Shown: positions 16,855-26,231 of the stretch, piece after piece | Layout: each line of letters begins with the position of its first letter | Numbering within the stretch: the first letter of the stretch is position 1 | Source of the DNA: Lewinellaceae bacterium | Lineage (GTDB): Bacteria; Bacteroidota; Bacteroidia; Chitinophagales; Saprospiraceae | Reading direction: 5' to 3' | Assembly (NCBI GenBank): GCA_020636105.1 | Contig: JACJYL010000002.1 | Location: 1,261,001 to 1,325,000, forward strand | DNA: 64,000 bases | Translations under genes and position numbers: made by a program | The notes under the pieces: model-generated | What the model was told of the DNA's origin: nothing | The model's input: only the letters and a program-made list of their open reading frames with translations | Databases searched by the model: none

Positions 16855-18663
16855 TTAATGATTGTGAAATTTCATAGAATTTTGAGTGGTGGAAATAGTG
16901 GTTTCCATTTCCATCGGAAAAGTTCCTGTGACACTACCGCATTTCATCATTTTGTCTCCGAAATAAGGATTTTTTATCTGTTCCTCTTTACTTATCCAAT
17001 CAGCCCCTTCGTTGTTCATTGCCATAGGACAATGTTGGATATATAGCTTATCTCCGTCATACCCAAAAGCTCCCAATGTTTGAATCATCAACTGAGATAG
17101 AAAGGCAAATTGGGTTCGTTGATCTTCAACTTCGTTATTCTTTTTGATTTGCTCAACATGGCCTGTCATCCCTTCCAATTGCTCCATCCAGTACATATGT
17201 GCCTCTCCTTTTAATAAGCTCATATCAACTTTTTCAAGCTGATTCAAAAAAGCTTGAGCTGCGGTTGCAGCAATCTTAGCATCTGTGGCCACAAATCCAT
17301 CTTTTAATTCGAAATAGACTTGTACCAGGCTATTTAATTGTTCTTTGAAACCTAAAGGTGTTGTCGTTGTATAATCAGGAATAGAGGAAATTATTTGGGA
17401 GTCTCCTTTCGTCGTTACCACTTTATTCATCATACTCTGCTGGTTATTGAGCTGTGCCGCTGCATCAATTGCAAAGTTTCCATGAATTACTATTTCCTCC
17501 CCTGCGACCAGACCACTTTCAAGCATATAACTATCTCCTAGAGAAGTTCCAAGTTCTACCTCTTTATACTTAAAAGAAGGAATTTCCATATCTGGCAGTT
17601 TCACATAAACGACCGAACGCTTACCGGTCCATAAAATGGCCGATTTAGGAACCATCAATTTTTCATCAGATGAAAGACTTGCTTTTATTTCCCCCCTTAC
17701 GAACATTTCTGGCTTTAGAATCCCTGAGTTATTATTAATTTCAGCCCGCAAGGCAGCAACCCTGGTTTTTGGGTTGATGATAGGATCAATGTATTCAATT
17801 CGTGTTTGAAATGTTTTATTCGGAAGTACAGGAGTAGTAAATTCTACCCTGTCCCCAATTCTGATATTGGCCAGATCTTCTTCATAACCATCAAATAAGA
17901 CCCATAACTTATTCAGATTGATAATATCAAATAAAACTTGCCCTGTTTTAACATAATCTCCTACAGAAATTCTACGATTTGATACTACTCCATTCATTTC
18001 TGCATAAATGGTGAAAGTCTCCATGATTTCTCCATTTTTCTCAATAGTTTCAATGTCTTTTATCGGTATTTTCCAAAATTGAAGCTTCTTTCTTGCTGCC
18101 TCAACTAAGCTCGGATTAATACTTGTAAACTTTAAAGCTTCTAATAATTCTTGTTGAGCAGCCACCAATTCCGGAGAATATATTACAGCCAACTTTTGTC
18201 CTTTTGCCACTCGTTCACCCGTAAAAGTGATGAACAGCTGTTCGATTCGACCAGGAATATGTGCGGCCTGGCTTGACGAGCGCCTTTCATCTGCCTGTAT
18301 CTTACCATTTAGCAAAATTGTTTTTTCAGGATTACTCGTCTCTCCAATAATCGTCGTTTGGATATTAGCCAATTTAATAGCTTCTGTTGTCATTTCAAGT
18401 ACAAGAGGATCATTGGAAGAACTGCTATTATCTAATGGGATCAACTCCATCCCACAAATGGGGCAATCCCCTGGTTCAGGTTGTTGAATTTGAGGGTGCA
18501 TAGAACAGGTCCAAATGGTTGCTTTTTCCTGCGCCTCTTTAGAATGGTCATGTTGATCATTAGTTGAACTATCCATATTGGCAGAATTGAAGGCTAGGTA
18601 ACCAATGCCTATTCCCACTACCATAGCAAGTAAAATAAACAATATTGATTTTGAACTTTTCAT
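16855..18663 (-). CDS. cusB: CusB-type RND adaptor with HMBD and DUF3347 domains
   Basis: A 602-residue periplasmic adaptor, longer than E. coli CusB (about 400). Order: an N-terminal membrane anchor; HMBD near residues 50-77 (TCSMHPQIQQPEPGDCPICG); the barrel-sandwich/coiled-coil/beta-barrel core (SSQAAHIPGRIEQLFITFTG ... GVVSNRRISVGDYVKTGQVL); and a C-terminal DUF3347 domain from about 440 (VQVYFELKDGFVATDAKIAA) ending with CPMAMNNEGADWIS and KNPYFGDKMMKCGSV. The two extra domains carry Cys, Met and His that can bind Cu(I)/Ag(I). It joins the CusA pump to the TolC-type channel encoded just upstream. Confidence 0.9.
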   Translation of the reverse strand: MKSSKSILFILLAMVVGIGIGYLAFNSANMDSSTNDQHDHSKEAQEKATIWTCSMHPQIQQPEPGDCPICGMELIPLDNSSSSNDPLVLEMTTEAIKLANIQTTIIGETSNPEKTILLNGKIQADERRSSSQAAHIPGRIEQLFITFTGERVAKGQKLAVIYSPELVAAQQELLEALKFTSINPSLVEAARKKLQFWKIPIKDIETIEKNGEIMETFTIYAEMNGVVSNRRISVGDYVKTGQVLFDIINLNKLWVLFDGYEEDLANIRIGDRVEFTTPVLPNKTFQTRIEYIDPIINPKTRVAALRAEINNNSGILKPEMFVRGEIKASLSSDEKLMVPKSAILWTGKRSVVYVKLPDMEIPSFKYKEVELGTSLGDSYMLESGLVAGEEIVIHGNFAIDAAAQLNNQQSMMNKVVTTKGDSQIISSIPDYTTTTPLGFKEQLNSLVQVYFELKDGFVATDAKIAATAAQAFLNQLEKVDMSLLKGEAHMYWMEQLEGMTGHVEQIKKNNEVEDQRTQFAFLSQLMIQTLGAFGYDGDKLYIQHCPMAMNNEGADWISKEEQIKNPYFGDKMMKCGSVTGTFPMEMETTISTTQNSMKFHNH

Positions 18664-18732
18664 AATATTATTTTGATTCCTACCTTTGAAAGTAGGGTAA
18701 GTTTTTAAGTTAATTATTGATTCTCGACTTGA

Positions 18733-19965
18733 TTACAATATGTATCTTTCAACAGAAACCTTGGCGATATGACTTTTCATAACAGCTTTCAGAATTTTCA
18801 AATCGTAATTGACTAAATCATTTTCCAACTGAAGCAATTCGTCGAAACTACTTCCGGAATTACTGTAAGTTTCCTGCAAAATATTAATGGCCACTTTTGT
18901 CGTAGCAATTTGTTTTTGATAGAGTTCCAGTTTTAAAACAGCATCTTCATAGTCTGCATATGCTTTTTCAATACTGGATAAAAATCTCAACTGTACATCT
19001 TCTTTACGATTCTCAAGCGCTGCGATTTTTAATTTTTCTTCCTGAGCTTTGGCTGTGTATTTTTTACGATACAGAGGTATTTTGACTTTAACTTTAGGTA
19101 TCAAAATATCCCTGCCATTATTTTCTGGAAAAGCATCACTGCGTTTCCCTACCATGATGTAATCCATACCTACTCCAAAAGATGGTTTTCCGTTCAAAAC
19201 ATTCAGTTCAATCTCATTTTGAGCACTTTCCTGTTGAATAGAAAACATCTTTACTATCGGATGATTTTGCCTGATATTATTAGCCAAACTGTCTTTATTG
19301 AATAACATTTCAGCTCTCGAAAATCCACCTACTATCCGAACATTTACATCTACTGGTCGGCCGAGTACCTGGTTAAGCTCTGCAAGTGCTTTTGTTTTTT
19401 GATTATCAATAATTTTCAATTGCTGATCCAACTCCTGGAGTTTTATTTGTACCCGAAGGACATCAGATAGATTACCCTTTCCGCTTTCAGTTTTTATAAG
19501 CGTAAGGGATTCCAAAGCTTTGAATATCTGAATATTGCTTCGAATTATCTCCTTGCTTTCTTCTAACTCATATAATTGGAAATACGCTAATTTGACCTGA
19601 TAAAATAGATTTAGTTTTGCTGCTGCAATCCGCTGGTATTTCGCCTGAGCATTGCTAAGCGCAACAACCTCCCGGGCTTCTAGCGTCCCTTTCCACGGAA
19701 ACATTTGTGAAACTCCCAAGGCAATCCTTTGTGGCCCTAAACGAGTTTCCGGTGGCAATAAAAATAGCCCTAAACTCGCCTCAGGATCAGGTAATTGACT
19801 GACTTGGGGTGCTTTTTCCAAAGCGGCTAAATATTCATCTTCAAGCGCTCTAAGCTCATAGTTGTTAAGCTCTGCCACCCCCAATAATTCCTGCAGGGAT
19901 TGTGCACTCATTTTTAGAGGTATAAAAAGAGATATTAAGACAAACAGAAACATATAATATTTCAT
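18733..19965 (-). CDS. TolC-family outer-membrane channel (CusC-like)
   Basis: A 410-residue outer-membrane efflux protein. A signal peptide (MFLFVLISLFIPLKMSAQS) precedes two long alpha-helical repeats typical of TolC proteins (SLQELLGVAELNNYELRALE; PIVKMFSIQQESAQNEIELN) with the P-DP and proline-rich strand of the first repeat (LPDPEASLGLF). It forms the trimeric channel through which the CusBA complex expels copper or silver. It lies between cusA and cusB on one strand with short gaps. The order A-C-B differs from the E. coli order C-F-B-A. Confidence 0.87.
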   Translation of the reverse strand: MKYYMFLFVLISLFIPLKMSAQSLQELLGVAELNNYELRALEDEYLAALEKAPQVSQLPDPEASLGLFLLPPETRLGPQRIALGVSQMFPWKGTLEAREVVALSNAQAKYQRIAAAKLNLFYQVKLAYFQLYELEESKEIIRSNIQIFKALESLTLIKTESGKGNLSDVLRVQIKLQELDQQLKIIDNQKTKALAELNQVLGRPVDVNVRIVGGFSRAEMLFNKDSLANNIRQNHPIVKMFSIQQESAQNEIELNVLNGKPSFGVGMDYIMVGKRSDAFPENNGRDILIPKVKVKIPLYRKKYTAKAQEEKLKIAALENRKEDVQLRFLSSIEKAYADYEDAVLKLELYQKQIATTKVAINILQETYSNSGSSFDELLQLENDLVNYDLKILKAVMKSHIAKVSVERYIL

Positions 19966-20033
19966 GAATTTTTACTTTTTCTTACAGTGGTAATAACATT
20001 ATCCAGTTCTTTTTAAAATAACTATTACCTGTT

Positions 20034-23000
20034 TTAACCTTTCGAAAATATTTTCAATTTAATTTCCTCCATGGAGGAATACAATACCGGTACCACAAAC
20101 ATTGTAATCACGGCCAACACCATTCCTCCAAAAGAAGGAATCGCCATTGGAATCATAATATCTGATCCACGACCAGAGGAGGCCAAAACCGGTAATAAAG
20201 CTAAAATTGTTGTCGCTGAAGTCATCATAGCTGGACGCACGCGCCGTTTCCCTCCCTCAATTACAGCAGCTCTAATTCCTTCGACAGAATCAGGTTTGTT
20301 TCTTTTAAAACTATCGCGCAGAAAAGTAGCCACAAGCACTCCATCATCGGTAGCTATGCCAAAAAGAGCCAAAAAGCCTACCCAAACAGCAACGCTTAAG
20401 TTCAATGTATGAACCCCTAGTAAGTCTCTCATATTCGTCCCCAGAACTGAAAAATCAAGAAACCATGGCTGCCCGTAAAGCCAAATCATGATAAACCCTC
20501 CAGCAAAGGCTACAAATACGCCCGAAAATACCATGGAAGTGACCAGCACCGACTTAAATTCAAAATACAGAATCAAAAAGATAATGAGTAAGGCAATCGG
20601 CACCACAATACTAAGGCGCTTACTCGCCCTTTCCTGTTGCTCAAAGTTCCCGGCAAATTTGTAACTAATTCCTGGAGGCACTTCTAACGTACCTGATTGA
20701 ATTATTGATGAGAAGTAATCCTGTACCTCATTAACAACTTCCACTTCTGAATATCCGGGTTCCTTATCGAAAAGTACATAACCTACCAAAAAGCCATCTT
20801 CACTTTTTATGGATTGTGGACCTTGAACGAAATGGGTCTTAACCAATTCTCCTAACTGTATTTGTCCACCTGATTTAGATGGTAACAAGACTTTATTTAT
20901 TGCGTCAGGATCATCACGTAATTCCCGAGGATATCGAATTCGAACGGGATACCTTTCTCTACCCTCAACTGTTTCAGTCATCTTCATTCCCCCTACCGCT
21001 GCCTGGATATATTGCTGAACCTGGTTGACTGTTAAACCATGACGGCTGATAGCATTCCTATCTATTTCTAACTCTAAATATGGTTTCCCAACTATTCGGT
21101 CAGCAAAAACGGCAACATCTTTAACGCCATTTACATCCTTGAGATATTTCTCCAATTTGATACCAAAGTCTTCTATGGTTTTTAAATCTGAGCCATAGAC
21201 CTTTATACCCATGGGGGCCCGCATGCCTGTCTGAAGCATCACCAGGCGGGTTTCGATGGGTTGCAATTTTGGAGCGGAAGTAACACCTGGTAGTCTTGTT
21301 ACTTTTACTATCTCATTCCAAATATCATCAGGGTTTTTGATGTGATCCCTCCATTGCCTGAAATACTGTCCCCGGTCATCCTGGATTAATTCATTGTTTT
21401 CATCCCGAATGAACGCCCTGTTTTCGTCTACTTTGAATCGTATCCGGTGTCCATCTACATCGGTTTTGTATTCTGATTTGTACAGAATAACATTCTCATA
21501 CATGGAGATGGGAGCTGGGTCGAGTGGACTTTCGACTCTTCCCAGTTTTCCAACAACTGATTCTACCTCGGGAATTGCAGTAACCGCCATATCCAAAAGC
21601 CGAACATTCTTTAGGTTTTCCTGCATACCTGAATGCGGCATGGCTGTTGGCATTAACAGAAAAGATCCCTCATCTAAAGACGGCATAAACTCTTGTCCCG
21701 TATTTTGCATAATTCTAACGCCCAAATAAACCAGGACAACGGGAATCAGTAAAAAGAGTAGTTTGATTCGCAGTAGAAAGCTTAAAATGCTTTCGTAGAA
21801 ATATATGATTATGTAAAAAAATCCGATAAGTATTCCTGAAATCCCCGCAACAAAAATGAAGTTGGCGAAAACACTTTTATTTACGCCCAGTGGCATCCAT
21901 TCATGAGCCAGTAAATAAGCTACCATACCTCCATAAAAGATGTTCTTAAGGATATTGAATGTTTCGACTGTTCTTTCGGATACTAATTTTTTTATTCCGA
22001 TCGTGGCTAATTCCATTACGCCAATAAATATGGCCAATATTCCAAGATTCACATTGAAGGAAATAGATAACCATACACCGCCTCCAATCAATAAGAGGTT
22101 GGCAACATACCTTGTCCATTCCCTTTTGGATTTGATTGAAAAAACAGAGTGCGCCATCGCAGGCAGAATGGTTATGGCAACAATAATGGAAGCAGTTAAA
22201 GCAAATGTCTTTGTAAAGGCCAGTGGCCTAAACAATTTACCTTCGGCTGCCTCCATCGCAAATACGGGTATAAAACTCACAATCGTTGTAGCTACAGCCG
22301 TTAATACCGCTGAAGCTACCTCGATGGTTGCTTCATAAATTGAGGTCAATAAGCTTTCATCAGGGGGTGCTTCCTTCATTCGGATAAGCATACTCTCCGT
22401 AAGCACAATTCCCATGTCAACCATTGTTCCAATGGCAATGGCAATACCGGATAAGGCTACAATATTAGCATCAACACCAAAGTATCGCATAGCAATAAAA
22501 ACCATTAAAACAGCAAGAGGTAACGTTCCTGAAACAAGTAAAGAAGATTTCAAATTTAGCAGCATCAAAATGACTACTATAATTGTAATAAGTATTTCAA
22601 GTGTGAGCGCTTCCTGAAGGGTGCCAAGCGTTTCATTGATTAATTGTGTCCTATCGTAAAAGGGAATAATTTTAACCTGAGACACCGTGCCATCAGCTAA
22701 CGTTTTTTGTGGAAGCCCTGGTTCTATTTCTTTAATCTTTGCTTTTACATTATCGATAACCTGCATTGGGTTAGAACCATAACGGGCTACCACAACGCCT
22801 CCGGTGGCTTCCGCTCCTGATTTATCCAACGCCCCTCGTCTTGTTTCGGGCCCCAGGTGTACCCTGGCCACATCCTTAATTTTTATAGGAACATTATTAT
22901 TTACGGCAACAACACTTTCTTCAATATCCTCCGTGTTTTTGATGTACCCCAAGCCTCTTACAAAATATTCCACCATATTGATCTCGAGGGTTTGTGCTCC

Positions 23001-23705
23001 AATGTCGAGATTACTATTTTTAACGGCAGCCATTATTTGTTCAAGATTGATATTATTAGCCTTCATGGCATCTGGATCCACATCAATCTGATACTCCCTA
23101 ACATATCCTCCAATGGAGGCAACCTCTGCAACTCCATCGGCTGAAGAAAGTCCATATCTCACATAAAAATCCTGAATAGATCGCAGTTCCTGAAGATCCC
23201 AACCTCCCGTTGGGTTTCCTTCTGAATCTCTTCCTTCTAGGGTATACCAATATATCTGCCCTAAAGCAGTAGCATCAGGGCCTAATGTGGGTTGCACACC
23301 GGAAGGGAGCGTATTGGCGGGAAGGGAATTGAGTTTTTCTAAAATTCTACTTCGACTCCAATAAAAATCGACGTTGTCCTTAAAAATGACGTAAATACTG
23401 GAAAACCCGAACATGGAGTTACTTCGAATACTTTTTACTCCGGGAATTCCAAGTAACGCCGTTGTCATTGGGTAACTAATCTGATCCTCTACATCTTGTG
23501 GAGAACGTCCCATCCATTTGGTGAAAACAATTTGTTGATTTTCCCCAATATCAGGAATGGCATCTACGGCAACGGGATCACGGGGAAGCCAATTTACACC
23601 GAAATCAAAGGGTGCAGTAACTATACCCCAGCTGAGAAACATACCAAGCAGTAGCCAGGTTACAAGTTTATTCTCAAGAAAAAACCGGATAATTCTATTT
23701 AACAT
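20034..23705 (-). CDS. cusA: Heavy-metal RND pump CusA, Cu(I)/Ag(I) type
   Basis: A 1223-residue inner-membrane RND transporter that uses proton flow to drive metal out of the cell. Helix 4 reads GIAIAIGTMVDMGIVLTES, close to the CusA (monovalent, HME4) pattern and unlike the DFGxxxDG of the Zn/Co/Ni pumps. The N-terminus (NKLVTWLLLGMFLSWG) is the first helix, and ATDDGVLVATFLRDSF is helix 10. It is about 170 residues longer than E. coli CusA; most of the extra length is a hydrophobic insertion near residues 530-660 that looks like three to four additional membrane segments. It heads the cusA-tolC-cusB set. Confidence 0.92.
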   Translation of the reverse strand: MLNRIIRFFLENKLVTWLLLGMFLSWGIVTAPFDFGVNWLPRDPVAVDAIPDIGENQQIVFTKWMGRSPQDVEDQISYPMTTALLGIPGVKSIRSNSMFGFSSIYVIFKDNVDFYWSRSRILEKLNSLPANTLPSGVQPTLGPDATALGQIYWYTLEGRDSEGNPTGGWDLQELRSIQDFYVRYGLSSADGVAEVASIGGYVREYQIDVDPDAMKANNINLEQIMAAVKNSNLDIGAQTLEINMVEYFVRGLGYIKNTEDIEESVVAVNNNVPIKIKDVARVHLGPETRRGALDKSGAEATGGVVVARYGSNPMQVIDNVKAKIKEIEPGLPQKTLADGTVSQVKIIPFYDRTQLINETLGTLQEALTLEILITIIVVILMLLNLKSSLLVSGTLPLAVLMVFIAMRYFGVDANIVALSGIAIAIGTMVDMGIVLTESMLIRMKEAPPDESLLTSIYEATIEVASAVLTAVATTIVSFIPVFAMEAAEGKLFRPLAFTKTFALTASIIVAITILPAMAHSVFSIKSKREWTRYVANLLLIGGGVWLSISFNVNLGILAIFIGVMELATIGIKKLVSERTVETFNILKNIFYGGMVAYLLAHEWMPLGVNKSVFANFIFVAGISGILIGFFYIIIYFYESILSFLLRIKLLFLLIPVVLVYLGVRIMQNTGQEFMPSLDEGSFLLMPTAMPHSGMQENLKNVRLLDMAVTAIPEVESVVGKLGRVESPLDPAPISMYENVILYKSEYKTDVDGHRIRFKVDENRAFIRDENNELIQDDRGQYFRQWRDHIKNPDDIWNEIVKVTRLPGVTSAPKLQPIETRLVMLQTGMRAPMGIKVYGSDLKTIEDFGIKLEKYLKDVNGVKDVAVFADRIVGKPYLELEIDRNAISRHGLTVNQVQQYIQAAVGGMKMTETVEGRERYPVRIRYPRELRDDPDAINKVLLPSKSGGQIQLGELVKTHFVQGPQSIKSEDGFLVGYVLFDKEPGYSEVEVVNEVQDYFSSIIQSGTLEVPPGISYKFAGNFEQQERASKRLSIVVPIALLIIFLILYFEFKSVLVTSMVFSGVFVAFAGGFIMIWLYGQPWFLDFSVLGTNMRDLLGVHTLNLSVAVWVGFLALFGIATDDGVLVATFLRDSFKRNKPDSVEGIRAAVIEGGKRRVRPAMMTSATTILALLPVLASSGRGSDIMIPMAIPSFGGMVLAVITMFVVPVLYSSMEEIKLKIFSKG

Positions 23706-23965
23706 ATAACAAATACTTTTCTAATCCATTTGACTATCCTATCAATTAAAGCTCTATCGATCAAAGTATGATCGTAAATATTTTATTATAGGTTGCCAGT
23801 TAAATTTTAATCACCACAGGTTTGTAAAGACGTGGTGACCATTTCTTGAATATCTTTCAGCAATGTTATCCTTGAAGAGGGATAATTTTAGTAAAAGATA
23901 CCATAATGCGCACGGCATTAGACCCCCTCCTAAGATGTCAGGAAAGAACCACTAAAAAGTATATG

Positions 23966-24436
23966 TTATAAAAGGAAAGATTCGACAAGGATAGGAATAT
24001 CCCTCGATATCAAAGGTGGTTTGTAGAAAGCCTGTGAAGGCGTTTCTTCTTCAAATGTGTAAGCATTATTTACAAAAAATATGCTTACATAAACAGCGAC
24101 AAATTGCTGTAGCTGCGCATTCTGAATAAAATCTTGAGACTGAACCTGGTCATCAATGTCAGCTTCCACATGAAGGGTTTGGTTTTCGCAACAGTCCTTT
24201 TTTTCATTAGAACAGTCTTTCTTGTGTTCATGTTTGTGCTGATGAGTTGCATGATCCTTACTCGCATGCTCTGCTTCTTGTTGTACTTGGCAACTTTCAG
24301 CGATTCCAAACAAGGAAATGGATTGAAGTTCTCCATTACAGTAGTGCATATCAATAGAAAAACTCAATGTTGTTGCAAACATTAAGAGCGCCATGGATAA
24401 GGCTATTAAACGATATGTATTACTGATTTGATTCAT
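23966..24436 (-). CDS. HYC_CC_PP family secreted protein
   Basis: A 156-residue Bacteroidota-specific protein named for three motifs, all visible: HYC (SIDMHYCNGELQS, about residue 31), CC (KKDCCENQ, about 81) and PP (FYKPPLISRDI, about 140). The N-terminus is a signal peptide or anchor, and between the motifs lies a His/Lys-rich stretch (KDHATHQHKHEHKKDC). Members sit next to copper genes and are presumed periplasmic metal binders; the function is not established. It is upstream of cusA on the same strand, separated by 260 bases that hold a weak hairpin (23811-23838), and has its own promoter. Confidence 0.8.
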   Translation of the reverse strand: MNQISNTYRLIALSMALLMFATTLSFSIDMHYCNGELQSISLFGIAESCQVQQEAEHASKDHATHQHKHEHKKDCSNEKKDCCENQTLHVEADIDDQVQSQDFIQNAQLQQFVAVYVSIFFVNNAYTFEEETPSQAFYKPPLISRDIPILVESFLL

Positions 24437-24455
24437 TTATTTATAATACGTATTG

Positions 24456-24483
24456 CAAAGTTATAACTTTAGCTACAATGCAA
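24456..24483 (-). promoter_or_regulatory. Bacteroidota-type promoter of the HYC_CC_PP gene
   Basis: Read on the minus strand, TTG (24483-24481), a 17-base spacer and TAACTTTG (24463-24456) match the TTG-N17-23-TAnnTTTG promoter used by Bacteroidota sigma factors. The start codon is at 24436, leaving a leader of about 10-15 bases. It may be the main entry point for the whole minus-strand copper cluster. Confidence 0.55.
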
Positions 24484-24562
24484 TTTACACAATTTTGTGA
24501 ATAATTTATAAAATTTTGACATTACTAATTTCTAAACCCTTTGGGATTTATACTTTTTTACC

Positions 24563-24772
24563 TTATAATTCATGCCGATATTTACAATCTACCTTGTGAA
24601 TATTCTTGTAAACTAAGGTGTCAAGTCTGGTATTCAAACAAGGGTAAGTGGAACTACTATAGTTCATTTGGAATACAATTTTAGATAGATTTAAATCGCC
24701 ATAACTAAGTAACTCTTTTACCTTTTCCATCTTTTGGGAATTAATTCTTATCATAAAAAAAATTAAAACCAA
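24563..24772 (-). pseudogene. Remnant of a CxxC-AraC regulator
   Basis: The translated stretch INSQKMEKVKELLSYGDLNL and the following SKIVFQMNYSSSTYP closely follow the helix-turn-helix of the two AraC regulators in this window (QKIERVKGFLFYDELTLSEI; FLMNYSSVAYL). The similarity stops after NYSS, where the frame runs into unrelated residues, and everything N-terminal is missing. It is a degraded third copy, directly adjoining the foreign-looking 24774-26174 gene, so the insertion of that gene pair may have destroyed it. Confidence 0.65.
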
Positions 24773-24773
24773 G

Positions 24774-26174
24774 TTATGTTGAAATAAGTAGTTCTTTTAC
24801 CTCTTTTAATGTTTTTGGTAATTTTTGTTTATCACTTACTTCTAATTCTACTTCGTATCGTGTGAATAAAAATAAAGGTATAGAAAATTTAAGCTTATGT
24901 TTGATTGATACATCTCCACTTCTCAGTCTTTTATTGATCTTATTAGTATCAATATGCTTACTAGAAATTTTTTCAAAATACTTTTTCAAATCTTTCAAAA
25001 TATCTTCCATTTCTTCATAAGAAGTTCGATCATTTTCAACCTCATTGTCAATCTCAGGAATTATTTTTTCTATCAGATTGGTATCGATCCATTTATTTGG
25101 TTTTCTTGTAGATACCAAGGAGCTGATTTCCAACCTTATTAAATCTGTATTTGAGAGAACATCAGTTGTATTTGTTCTAATCTCTTGAATATTATTTTTT
25201 ATTTCATTAATTTCCCTAATTGTGTATTGGTTTACAGTACCATAGTATTCTATTAATTTATTTAGCCACTGCTCAATTAAACCTAAATATTCAAATTCCT
25301 CTTTTGTATGATCAGATTTAAAAAGCATAGCATGTCCTAATTTCAATCTTTTCTCTGCAGCCTCAATCAAGCCTTCCTTGTCTTCGATTACAGTAATTTC
25401 TCGATTTTGTATTAAAATATTGATTTCTTTTAAATGCTTATCAGTAAGTTCTCGTAAAAAATCTAAAAGTTCTTTTCTACTTCTCATCCTCATATACGTC
25501 TCTCTCAAATATTTATTAAACTTCACTTCGCACGCAAAAATATTCATTGGAACTTTCCCTGTCAATTTCTCTTTATAAACTGTAAACATTCCAAAATCAG
25601 GCATTGCCTCAAGCCATTTTTGAAATGTTTGATACAAAAGCACCAAATCTCTCTCTTTAATATCATATTCAGGTTGATGGGGTTCAAGAAACTCTAACAA
25701 TAGTAATTTATCATCATCAGTAATTTCTTTATTATCGAGCTTAATATTTTCAATTAAAAGTCTAAGAGCTGATTCAAATATGTAACCACCAACTTCTGGA
25801 GTACCAAAACTTTTATTCAAATAATCCAAATATTCTGTTACTTCTTCAAACCAATTATCTTCTCCAAAGTAATATTCTAAACAATGTGCAAAATATTGTA
25901 AATTATTAATGATTTGCCCAGGGATAAATGAATAATTTTTTTTTGAAAATTTTGGTAATGATTTAAATTTTTGATGAGTTGAACAACAATCAGGAAATTT
26001 ATCATACCAGTTATTTGCCCATTCTTTGACTTGTAAAAGTAGTGGAGTGTCTGCTTTTAGCGATAAATCGGGATTAAATTCATTCAGAGGGTAACTTTTA
26101 AAAGGGTGTAAAAAAATATCCCCTCCTTCAATTTTCCATAGAGGGCCTATTTTACTTATTTTTGAAGGTTCCAT
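24774..26174 (-). CDS. Unrecognised 466-residue protein
   Basis: An AT-rich gene for a soluble, mostly helical protein. I do not recognise a named family. Visible parts are an N-terminal Trp/aromatic-rich region (LWKIEGGDIFLHPFKSYPLN; ANNWYDKFPDCC), a middle helical region, a charged coiled-coil-like stretch near residues 300-400 (REINEIKNNIQEIRTNTTDV) and a C-terminal beta segment (HKLKFSIPLFLFTRYEVELE). No signal peptide or membrane helix. It follows the 26232-27680 gene on the same strand after 57 bases, so the two form a likely two-gene unit. A role in defence is suggested only by context (AT-rich, next to a tRNA). Confidence 0.6.
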   Translation of the reverse strand: MEPSKISKIGPLWKIEGGDIFLHPFKSYPLNEFNPDLSLKADTPLLLQVKEWANNWYDKFPDCCSTHQKFKSLPKFSKKNYSFIPGQIINNLQYFAHCLEYYFGEDNWFEEVTEYLDYLNKSFGTPEVGGYIFESALRLLIENIKLDNKEITDDDKLLLLEFLEPHQPEYDIKERDLVLLYQTFQKWLEAMPDFGMFTVYKEKLTGKVPMNIFACEVKFNKYLRETYMRMRSRKELLDFLRELTDKHLKEINILIQNREITVIEDKEGLIEAAEKRLKLGHAMLFKSDHTKEEFEYLGLIEQWLNKLIEYYGTVNQYTIREINEIKNNIQEIRTNTTDVLSNTDLIRLEISSLVSTRKPNKWIDTNLIEKIIPEIDNEVENDRTSYEEMEDILKDLKKYFEKISSKHIDTNKINKRLRSGDVSIKHKLKFSIPLFLFTRYEVELEVSDKQKLPKTLKEVKELLIST

Positions 26175-26231
26175 TTACATTAAATTTAAAATTTACCTTG
26201 AAAGACAAATTAGCTTTGTTCTCTTTCTAAT

